A DNA stretch of 64,000 nucleotides, from contig JAYKAV010002419.1 of assembly GCA_035582835.1 (NCBI GenBank), positions 192,323 to 256,322 of the forward strand, given 5' to 3'. The stretch comes from Phoebastria nigripes. Taxonomy: Eukaryota; Chordata; Aves; Procellariiformes; Diomedeidae. A model generated the notes under the pieces. It was not told the origin of the DNA. It searched no databases and saw only the letters and a list, made by a program, of their open reading frames with translations. A program made the position numbers and the translations under genes. Positions 24,340 to 34,200 of this stretch are shown in pieces (within the stretch, counting starts at the first letter, position 1; each line of letters begins with the position of its first letter).

Positions 24340-26039
24340 AATGGAGATCCACCTACTCTCTTCTCATTGTTGGGAACAGTTGGGAGGTTAAGTAATCATC
24401 TTAGGCTCCATGTTGGGCCATGAGTCCATGGAGAGCAGAGCTGAACACTGCTAGTGTAAACAGGACAAATCCACCTGTGTCAGATGCTGAAACGTTTTGG
24501 CAGTGGTCCTGGCTGTATTCCTGTTCCAGCTAAAATCCCTTTTGACCAGAAGTTGTGCTGCTTTCATCCTCAGATCCTGGCACCCAGTGTCTGACAGCAG
24601 CCTCATTTCTCGGGTGGCGGGGCAACGGCTCTGAAGGAGACACAGTGGCTGTACGGTTTGGGTCAGGAAATGGCAGAAGTGGCATTCTGAAGACTGTGGT
24701 TTTGAGCCTGTCAAGACCAATGCAAGCCACATGGTTGTAATGACTTGCTGAATTTCATGTTTGCAGCTGCCAATGACGAGAAAGCTTTGTACCTTCTTAC
24801 AACTTAGTTCTCATTAGGCATGTTTACCTTGAATCATCAGCAGATCGTTTTGTAGGCTTTTACTGTTACCTGACACAGAAGAGCGTTTCATTGGGTAGGA
24901 GCTGCTCGGAGTAAATTCCAGTGTAGGTGGCTTGTTAAAAATAGAGCGATAGCGGGACAGACGATGTGGTCCTGGACCTGCAGGTGCTGCCAGGGGAAGC
25001 AGGTCTTCTGTGTACCACTTCTTGCTTTTGATCTCACTGCATCCATTTTAGTACCTCCTGGGGAAGATCTCAGGGGATTTCCCTCCCAGACTGGGCATGT
25101 AAAAACCGCAAGAACACGAGGCCATCTACTGAGGCAGGATCAGCTCTTCTGGAGTGATGTATATCAAGCTCTTCTCTCCAAACGCTCCCCAGGACTCTGG
25201 AGGCTTTCATACTTCAGGTGTCATCAGTGCTGGACAGGCTTTTGGGACTTGCAGGCTCCAGCGTGACCCTCATCGTACCTGCTTCGTGCTCCCGAAGAGC
25301 GTTCCCATTCAAAGTGTACAGAAATGCACTGTAAGACTTTTTAAAACTGGCTGATGTGACCATTTCAAAGAGCTGAAAGGATTAACTTATTAAACATGGA
25401 AATTGTCCCCAAATGAATCTACTCATTACATCTCCTAGTGCAAATGCTAAAGTAAATCTCTCACTTCATTTGTACAGCAAGATCTGGGAAATTAGTTTAA
25501 AAGTTGCCAGGATATGCTTTTCCTGTGGCCACAGGTGGCCTGGCATGCTCTCAGACCTGGAGATTTATTCTGAGTGCCTCGGCCATTATCTGATTGAAAC
25601 TCTAAAACGCAGGTCTGTAGTGGTCTGTTTTGTGTGTGACCTCTGGCAGGAGAAGACAAACACAGGGGTGTACCCATGAGTGTTCACCAGCCATTTGGTA
25701 ATGGATCATACACCTCTGATGGAACACACAGCAGGAGGTGGTCAGATGTTCCCAGAGCCCATCTCAGGACACCCCCAGCATATCCACACTGCAGCGCTGG
25801 GTCGCCCATCTGGGCCTTAGCCCTCAGTTTCATTTTGGAGGTGTTACTCACACTGAGGCTACAATGAAAGAGCTTTAACTCCTCCTGCAGAAATTGAACT
25901 CTCCCTTAATAACGGAGTCGTTCAGGCTTTCTGAGCAGACCACAAAAGAGAGCAGAGCCAAGCAAAACTCCGTGTTCAGGACCTTCCTCCAGATCTTTGC
26001 CCTCTAGGAAGATTCAAAATCGTGTTTTGAGAGAGAAGG

Positions 26040-26140
26040 TCGGTTTGTGGTGCCTGGTGCAAATCTGGCATTGCTCTCACTGACTTCGATACGTTTATGC
26101 TGGATTTACACCGGTGTTACCCAGAATGGCATTTGGCCCT
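26040..26140. repeat. Eroded MITE-like repeat
   Basis: Contains CACTGACTTCGAT (26079-26091), TGGATTTACACCGGTGTTAC (26101-26120) and ATTTGGCCC (26131-26139). These phrases match the recalled consensus of an old palindromic sauropsid repeat, with …CATTGACTTCAATGG… in the middle and …GGATTTACACCGGTGTAA…TTTGGCCC towards one end. The central palindrome has decayed. Confidence 0.5.
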
Positions 26141-26578
26141 TTTGGTTCTCGTTAATCATTGGTCATGGCATTCATCCGTATCTCCTGTCAGACGGTGGGG
26201 AGGTTCCAGAAGTGAGGCTTGTACCTTGAACGCTGAGCAGATGAAGCATTGCAGCCTTCGTCAAAGCTTCGTTGAACCTGACTCTGCTTGGAGTCTGTCC
26301 GTTGCATTTTGGCACCTTTGAGTTCCACAGGCGCTTTGACCTCGCTTCTCTATACGCTGGAGAGAAGGAGGCTGTGTGTTACACGGGGTTTTCTCACTCC
26401 CGGTGGCTTTTTTAATGTTATTTTCTTTGTTTCATTTTGTCTCCTTGGGAGTAACATCCCTTGCCATTAGTTTGCTTGCATAGCAGTGAGCTTTGATTTC
26501 ATTTAGCATTCATGCCCAGGCTGTCTTTGCAAACATAGTTCTGAATTGTCCAGTTTGAAAAAGAAAATCCATTAAAAA

Positions 26579-26604
26579 GATTGATTGGTTGATTGATTGA
26601 TTGA
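26579..26604 (+). repeat. GATT tetranucleotide microsatellite
   Basis: GATT units repeated about six times with one variant unit (GGTT), read directly. Confidence 0.85.
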
Positions 26605-28044
26605 CTTTACCTAGCAAGTGGGTGACAAAACTGAAAAATTGTTCCCAGGTCCAGTGAATTTGTTCCAAGTTTTAGCTTGCAACAAATTTGCAGCTCAAAT
26701 TAAAAATCCTGAATTTATTGAAATCATGGGTTCATATTGGGAGTGCTAACCCAGTCTTCGGTATAGCATTGAAAACTATGACCATGTAATCTAAACTTTA
26801 TAAGGGGAAGCTGTTAAATAATTTTGCGAGGAGCCAAAGTAAAAAAGTCAAGGGATTACAGCTTTGAACTGAAAAGTGGATGAGGAAATCCGAAGTTCAT
26901 TCAATAGGAAAAAAATCCCATTAGCTCCATTGAGTTTTGGATGAAACCCAGGATCTTTACAGAAGTTTAATCAACAAGCATATCTATTACTAAAAGGCAA
27001 AGCATGGTGTCTTGTGCCATAGGAAGACAGTATCTCTTTGAACCACGCAACCAGAGAATATCGAGCAGTACGGCGGACATACTTCAGCAGTAACTGATCA
27101 AGAAAAATCCCATAGGAAGTCCATTTCCCAGTCCCTGCTGCGTTGTCTAGGAGAAGCGAGCCTGTACCCTGCAGTGTCCAACAGGGAGATTTTTCAGCAG
27201 CACCGACTACCTTGGAAAATTGTGGCCACTTCTCCCCTCTGGTTAGGAGGTAGTGGTGCTTTGTCCAACATCTGTGGAAAACTGTGGAGGCAGCTAATCT
27301 TAAGTCAGTGCTTTCTGCAAAGTTAATACCCTGGAGGAGTATAAAAGAAAAGATTTTGCTTTCCCTGAGCCTGAACACAGGGTAGCTTTATTGAGATAAA
27401 ATAAGCGTATCATAGTCTTTCCAATGATGTGTTTGTTCTTTGTTTACAAGCACTCACGTAATGCTCTTCATAGCACTTACTTCCAAAATGTCAACAAGTA
27501 CCCTGGAAGCACCTGGTTTAGAAGTGGGGAGAGTGAAGGAGAGTCAATGGCTTACTTGACCAAGAGCTCATGCCTTCCTGTTCAGTGAGATACCCTGCTC
27601 TCCTCTGCTGTCCTCCTAAAATACCAAATACTGGCTCTTACAGTCTCCCTGCTCCCTCTGGGAGCACAAAGGACATGTCTTGGATGGGGTATGGAGCTGC
27701 CAGAAGGCTCCTCACAGCTTTCAAAAGCATTGAAGGGACAGTGCAAATCCAAAATATATGTAACCATCTCCACTACCTTGTATTAGAGGACTTCCAGGAT
27801 TTTGCTGGAAATGTATCAATCCCGTCTTGGACTGCAGGATTAAGCTAGTCTCACTGGATATTTTTTCCCATGTTTGAATACTGATGAGAAGTAAAGTGGT
27901 TCCAATTTGTTGACTTCCTGACTGGCACACGTCTGCCAGGGAGGCCAGTGGGAGACCTGGAGCTCTGGGACTCATGTGCATCGGGGCTGCCGGTGTCAAC
28001 CAGGAAAGGCTCCAGCTACCAGCCTCTTCCTTCTGCTAAATACG

Positions 28045-28110
28045 TAGGGCTGTGCTTAAGTTTAAGCAGATGCTCAAACCCACTTGACTTAAGTCTGTGC
28101 TACAGCAGAA
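28045..28110. repeat. Eroded MITE-like repeat fragment
   Basis: Contains GTGCTTAAGTTTAAGCAGATG followed by CCACTTGACTTAAGT. It resembles a second old palindromic sauropsid repeat with GTGCTTAAGTTTAAGCA and CCATTGACTTCAATGG cores, recalled rather than searched. Confidence 0.4.
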
Positions 28111-28634
28111 CCTCCACTCGTGTGTGCCGAGAGCTCTGCCTGGGTAAGGCTTGCCAAGGTTTACATCTATTTTGGTGGGCCAAAGGAGAGAAAAATGTGT
28201 CATTTCAGAGCTGGCTGCCGAGCGTTCCTGGAAGGGGCTGAGCACCCTCAGCTCCAAGGGTTGTCTACGGGAGTTGACAATGCTCAGTGTCAATCCTGGA
28301 ACGAAGGTTATTATTAGACTTGCTAATGGCAAGTGTATGTGAGAGATGGGAGCTGTCTGTGACATAGCAATGTATAGTCATAAAAATGCAGATCTGGAGA
28401 GCATTACCAATGGGTTATAATGATTTAAAGATGTGGCTATTTAAAAATGTTGTGACTAAGATTCAGAACAAGACATTTAGCTCTATAAATAGCTTCCTTT
28501 GTTTTCCCTCAAACACAGTTGCATGGTTTGGCCTTCAGTTTTTCAACAATCCATTCTGCTAGGAGAGGGTATTTGTTCCTTAAGTGAAAATTAAAGGTTA
28601 CCCAGATCTGATATGACATCTTTTCTTTTCCCAG

Positions 28635-28839
28635 GTAAAATGTGAGGCTAAGTCAGCTTTGCCCAAACCCAAGAGTAACAACAGCAACTGTAAAAAAGGC
28701 TCAAGTGAGGATAAATCAAAGATTGCCGTAGGTGAAGAATGCAGAGCTGATGAGCAGGCTTTCCTTGTGGCTCTTTATAAATATATGAAAGAAAGGAAAA
28801 CACCAATTGAACGAATACCCTATTTAGGTTTTAAGCAGA
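28635..28839 (+). CDS. ARID5B: ARID5B coding exon: start of the ARID domain
   Basis: 205 bases, entering in phase 0 and leaving one base into an Ile codon. The first ~33 residues are a Lys/Ser/Asn-rich linker. Then comes EECRADEQAFLVALYKYMKE and onward to …IPYLGFKQ, the first helices and loop of the ARID. The Lys of the MKERK segment, codon 28797-28799, aligns with human Lys336, the residue reported to be demethylated by PHF2 in the ARID5B-PHF2 complex. Compared with the recalled human protein, the linker has one extra residue in an Asn/Ser run. Acceptor CCCAG and donor A|GTAAGT are both strong. These are residues 40-107 of the short form, plus a split residue 108. Confidence 0.97.
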
Positions 28840-30069
28840 GTAAGTATCCTTTTTCTCACTTTCTTGTTGACATTTTAGAATGGTTTGGCTTCTCTGGAGA
28901 AAGCATTTGCACACGAAGCCTATTTTAAAGCCTTATGGATGGGGGGACCATGTTTATATCTACACATTTTCCAGTCCAGGCATTTCACTGTCTTATGCCT
29001 AGATTTGCATCTCTTCCTTCTGGGGTAGTTGCTGCTGGATATTTATAGGTTTAAATCCGCTGATTATGACTAGAAATAGGCATGTTGAAAACTCTCTAGT
29101 TTTCTGTTTTGTAAATCTGCAGCGTCTGTAATGCCTTTCTTCTGAGTTAATAATATGACGTATCTTTATTGTGCCCAGATGTTCTTTATGAAAGGACAAA
29201 TATTAAAGGAAGACATTTAAAGGTGGTCAAGAAAGGCACAAAAGGGATCGTATTTTTAAGCCCCAAAATGTGTTTATAGTTAATAAATTACTGACTTTGG
29301 AGAATATAAAACCAGACTGTATCTGTTTAATACAGAATGCAATGTTTAGAATTGCTTTGGCATGTACAGTTTGTAGTGCCACAATCTGTAAAGCAATTGT
29401 AGGTGGAGAAGATACAGTTGTAACTAAATTTTACATAAATATTGCAGCGCAATGTAGATCTTTCAGAGTTTCCAACAAAAGCTTTAAATGGGGGTATTTT
29501 TCCTCCTTATCTATAGATTGAATGATACTTTATTTCCTTAAAGGGAGAACTCCATGGATTGAAATATTATTTACTCTAATTTATCTCCCAGATTAAAACC
29601 ATGTGTTATTTTGATGAAGAATGTCAAACCTGTATGTTTTACATAACAATTTACATACCTAATAGCAATTGGCACTGATTGCAACAGGCCTCCAGCAGCC
29701 ATTATAAACTTATATAACTCCGAATGATTACAGTGTTTGTCTGAAAACTGGCTGCTTGAAATGGAAGTAAAATTAATGTACTATGAACAGCTTCGTTGCA
29801 TTATGCATTGATTCAGATTAAATCAAGGCCTAAGCAAAGCTCTTGATAGCTTTGAAACAGTACAAGGTTCAATGAGGCTTTCAGAATGTTTTGTGTTGGA
29901 GAGGATTTTTTTTCCCCCATTTTATTCTGCAGTTCCTCAAGCATGGGGACAGGGTGGGCTTGAAAGACAAGCTAAAGTATTATTTCTAAAATTCCTCACC
30001 AGGGGTAGGGCCCTCTGCTAACATTTAGCTGAAATACACTGAAAGTTGCCCAATATTCATTATAAATTA

Positions 30070-30120
30070 GGGGCCTGATCCAGCAAATACTTAAATGCCA
30101 AGAGTAAGTATGCTGAGAAG
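30070..30120. repeat. Possible MITE-like repeat fragment
   Basis: GGGGCCTGATCCAGCAAATACTTAAATGC-type sequence at 30070-30098 resembles the terminal part of the old sauropsid palindromic repeat also suspected at 28045. Only one end is visible. Confidence 0.35.
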
Positions 30121-30390
30121 AGCAGAAATGTTTGCAGGACGGGGCTCTCTATTTGTCCAGCAAGACTTGTGCAAACATTGCCAATATAAATAGGTTAGTG
30201 GGGAGAAGCAGTATGTACACTACAACAGAGCATCCCCCCACGGAGGAAGAGATCCCGTCCTCTGTGATCTGCAGCGTTATTGCTAAGTCTGGCCTCAAGT
30301 ACTTATAGTATGTCTGTGGGGAATCACTGTTTGTTGGTGGAATAGTGCATACATCTTTCATAGAGCTGTGACATCAATTTTTCTTCTAGC

Positions 30391-30480
30391 AATTAAAATA
30401 AGATAAAAATTAAAATAAATTAAATTAAATTAAAATAAAATAAAATAAAATAAAATAAAATAAAATAAAATAAAATAAAG
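30391..30480 (+). repeat. (TAAAA)n pentanucleotide microsatellite
   Basis: An imperfect A/T-rich lead of TAAAAT/TAAAT units is followed by about nine perfect TAAAA units (30431-30475) and a terminal TAAAG. Read directly; very likely length-polymorphic. Confidence 0.92.
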
Positions 30481-30644
30481 TGAGACACCAGCAGCAAGCA
30501 GTGGCCCCATGGGACAGTGGGCCAGGGTGAAAAGCACGTGAGAGGGGAAGAGTTCTGCAGGAAGTAACAAGCATCTCCCCACACATCTTTTGAATTGAGT
30601 TGCGTCTGTTCCTCCCACCCCAGCCATGGGCAAGGCACAACCAC

Positions 30645-30900
30645 TCATACCATAATTATTATGGTAATTTTCATTTGTGCTTCCCCCGGGTTCATTCGCG
30701 CAGGACCCGTTAGAACGCAGCTTATTGTTTATTGATTATGGAGGCCATTATCTGAGCTGCAGTAAATATTGGATATTGTTGTTTAATCAATAGGCTTTCT
30801 GTGTGAGCCAGTGTGTGGCTCATGCTTGCTTCCTAATGAAATCAGTATTAAGCAAATAATTAAAAGCAACATTCTTCCCAATGAGTAATTTTTATTATCA
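30645..30900 (+). promoter_or_regulatory. Candidate intronic regulatory block
   Basis: Starts with a perfect palindrome at 30648-30666 built on ACCATAAT/ATTATGGT arms around a single T, so it carries back-to-back homeodomain-type TAAT cores. It continues with TTGTTTATTGATTATGG (30725-30741), GTTTAATCAATAG (30781-30793) and AAATAATTAAAAG (30855-30867). Sequence is complex and non-repetitive. Function is inference; no gene expression information is visible. Confidence 0.35.
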
Positions 30901-31231
30901 AAGTTACGGAAACATGATACAGTCATTATACCGTGCCTTTTATCAGCAAAGTCAAATGAGCCTATTACCTTTGTCTCAGTGTATTTTTCCAGTCCTGTTA
31001 AGGAATCTAAGTGTGTTCTCTTATATGTAATTAAAAATATATATAGTATGGGCTAATATTTACTCTTCAGATTATGTAAATACCTCTTTGGAAAATGTTT
31101 CACAGGAGCTTTTTCAGGGGCTGTGAGCTTTTTTCTCTATTTTTCTTTTTTAAAAACTGTTTAATTTACATTTCTTTGAAATATGTTGGTTAATGCAATG
31201 CTTATCTAAATACTTATTGTCCCTCTAACAG

Positions 31232-31284
31232 TTAACCTTTGGACTATGTTTCAAGCTGCTCAAAAACTGGGAGGATATGAAACA
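31232..31284 (+). CDS. ARID5B: ARID5B coding exon: ARID core (LWTMF…LGGYET)
   Basis: A 53-base exon completing a split Ile codon and encoding N-L-W-T-M-F-Q-A-A-Q-K-L-G-G-Y-E-T (residues 109-125 of the short form). This is the most diagnostic ARID segment: the LW/F helix and the LGGYE turn that precede the DNA-contacting helix-turn-helix. Acceptor CCCTCTAACAG and donor ACA|GTAAGT are both good. It is too short to show as an open frame and was found by matching phase and family sequence. Confidence 0.97.
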
Positions 31285-34200
31285 GTAAGTGTTTAAGTAA
31301 CTTAAATGAAATAATTGTGCAATCTAACTTTTCCCTGTTAGAAAAAAAATGTAAAAGCAAACAATCATTTGCTGCATTTTAGGCTAGCTGTACACATTGT
31401 GGGTTTATTGGACCATTTTTGGAAACAGTCCCAATTAGTTCCAGGTTTGGCAAAATTGTAAACTTGTCGTAAAAACTACAAGTGGAAAACATATGTAACT
31501 CTTCCCTGTCAAGGAAATTAGTTGGGTCTGTAATTTTTTCCCATGTTGAGAAAGGGCTATTATTGTACAACAAGCCAAGATTGCATAAAAGAAATTTCAC
31601 TTGGCAACATCCCTGACATCTGTTCATGTCTAATATGGGAAATGTATTAAAGGCTTTCAAAAGTAATCAGCATTGTCCATTAAGGAATAGTATGCTGCAG
31701 TATCTTCTCTTATTCCAAGTGTAAAAGATCTTTATTAGACAAGGGTCAGTACCACATAAACAGGAAGTTATCAAAGTAATTCAGAAAAGTCTCTGACACT
31801 TTTTATCAGCTAACCGTATCTGACAAGAGCAGTTTATTTTTAGCTCACAGGAAAATTTGATGGCCATGGATTTTACAGCATGTATTTTGAACCAATAAAA
31901 TATTAGAGCAACAAACTTAGATTAAAATCTTGAAATGAGAAGAAAGAGCTGCATTAATATGGCACATCGAGATGACATCTGTAATAAAAACCAATTGACA
32001 TAGGAAGATGTCGTCATTGGAAATATTTTCTTTGCACACAATGATCAGATTAAGTTGTTCAGTTCCTGCCGCAGTTGGATGAAAGAAATTATTTTTGCTT
32101 TGTTTACGAAGTAATCTGGGACGTATCTGTGCTGTAGAGAAATGACAAGAAGAAATGCACTATCAAGAAACTGAAAGTCGTTTGAACCAAAATATAAAAC
32201 TCACTGTTTTCCTTCCATACAATGAAGCATATTGTTCTGTAAATCNGCAGCCCGGGTTGATTAGCATGGGTGTGGCTGGGATTTTGTGAAACATGAAATC
32301 TAACATTCTCAACAAAAATATATGCTTGATTTGGCTTTTATTGTTCCTATATCTTTCATTAATCAGCACATACCATGCTTATGTACTGGGGTGTGTGTAG
32401 GTGTGCTCATGGGTATATATGTATGAATAGCTACCATAGATAGATCGTTACAGCAATTATGAGCCAACAGTAATTGCCATGAGTTGTAAAGTGCAATGAA
32501 AATGAGGGCTAAAATCTTGAACTTGATCCAGAGCACAAGGAAAGGCAGGGAGGGAGATTGAAAGGAGAGTGACATGTTCAGAGTGCTCAGGGAGGCGGGT
32601 GATTTTCATAGCAATGTTTCAGATCTGCTTGAAGGGACCGAGGATAGAAGCAGGGATGCCAAAGTGGTGGCTTGCTGGAGAGAGCTGAGTTTTAGTGCCA
32701 GAATGAGAGGGAGAGGGATGGATTTAGAGATGCTGGAGAAGGTGAACCTCTGTGCCTGGGGCAGAGCAGGAATAGGATGGTGAGTTTGTGAACACGAGGC
32801 CAGAAAGCCAGGTCTACCAACGGTAGCAGAAACATGAGAGGATCAGAGGGGAAGGATCACATATGTGAGAATGTCATCCAGAGTAGTATCAGTCCACCCT
32901 TATCTCAAAGCTCCTTTTCTCTGTTGTTTAGGGGCATTTGTCACCTTTGATGAAAATGTACCAGTGGTGCTTATTCTTCACAGAGAAGAAACTAAGCAAT
33001 TGCTTGCTGGTCAGTAAATGGCAAGGCAAGCATAGCTCACGCCCTCTGACATACATGGGAGCCCAGCTTTGGTTTGAGAGTGACTCTGGCTGAAGTGATG
33101 GGCCTGATCCTGTTTTTATGATGTGAGTGGCGTCTGTGCTCTCTGCAGAAGAGCTGAAGTTGGGAGGACTGTTTTGATGCAATTGAAGTTGTACATGGAC
33201 CATGAGGTTTCCTGACCTCATTCTCTTCTGTTAACAGTCTCATCCTCAATATGGATCTGCCTTTGCTTTACATTCCCTGAATGTTAAACCAATAGCTGTT
33301 GCAATACTTTGACCTGTGCACACCCTGTTTTTTATTATTTTATGGCCAGTTGATATTCATTGAGTTTGCCAAGCTGCATTTGTTTGTATGTATTTTATCA
33401 TGGCAAACATTGCTGAGAGGCTTTTGTGTTTGATTCGTGTTTCATTTTTCAGCAAGGCAGTAGATCACTGGGGTGACATGGACCTCAGTATCAGTTCCAG
33501 AATCTTAGGCAGGTCTGCTTAGATGTAGAAATTTTGAGTGGGTGCTGTAATTCAGTAACGAGGAGAATCCACCACTCACACGCACAACGCCAATATCTAT
33601 GGATGATGAGAAGTCATGTGCAGAGCAAAGGCTTTCTTGAACCTACCCTGATTAATACACATTTATCTATAGGGACCCTTCCATCTGACTTGAATGAGTC
33701 ATTTGTCCATTATAAGGGCTTCATCATCTTTAACTTGTTTTAAAATTTCACAAGTTTCTGGTTTGTGCATTGACATAGAAATGGGTCTTTTCTCTTGGAA
33801 GTATTGTAAAGAAAAGAATATTGAAAAGTAGATATTTGGCTTCAGCATGTGACAGCCATTTTACACAGGAAACAAATAAAAGATTGGTTAAAATCACATA
33901 TGGGAACTTATAGAGTCAGGTCAGGTGACTTGTTTTTTACTAGTAGGTGTAGAAACTTTCCCAGTTAAAGCAGTTGCAAACTTTACATCCTTGCGTTTGG
34001 CAGAACAACAATAGTCAGCCCATTTTCAATTTCATCCCCTGCCCTGTCCACCTTGTCCATCTACAGATGCTTCAATGGGGCTTTAAAAACATCTTTGAGA
34101 AACAAGCAGAGATTATGTACAGTGTTTTCCACCTTCTGCCCAGATTCACAGAACAGTGCAAGACCTCTGAGTCCAGTCCTGTCAGTTAAGGATCTAAAAG

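Larger units (their letters stand above)
22298..28634 (+). other. ARID5B: ARID5B intron
   Basis: About 6.3 kb without an exon signal. It contains AT-rich complex sequence near the 5' end, a G-run cluster at 24304-24339, an eroded MITE-like repeat at 26040-26140, a GATT microsatellite at 26579 and another old repeat fragment near 28045. A minus-strand open frame of 135 codons at 26971-27378 resembles nothing I know and is treated as chance. The acceptor is preceded by a good pyrimidine tract (TCTTTTCTTTTCCCAG). Confidence 0.8.
28840..31231 (+). other. ARID5B: ARID5B intron
   Basis: 2.4 kb without coding signal. It holds a possible old repeat fragment at 30070-30120, a (TAAAA)n microsatellite at 30391-30480, and, right after it, a complex stretch at 30645-30900 with a perfect 19-base palindrome and several homeodomain/forkhead-type words. 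Confidence 0.8.

Noticed and set aside
26971..27378. 135-codon minus-strand open frame
   Set aside because: No domain, no family resemblance and no promoter or poly(A) context; within the chance range for this much intron.
30420..30648. Minus-strand open frames ending in repeated Phe/Tyr/Ile/Leu, suggestive of a membrane peptide
   Set aside because: The hydrophobic tail is simply the translated (TTTTA)n complement of the microsatellite.
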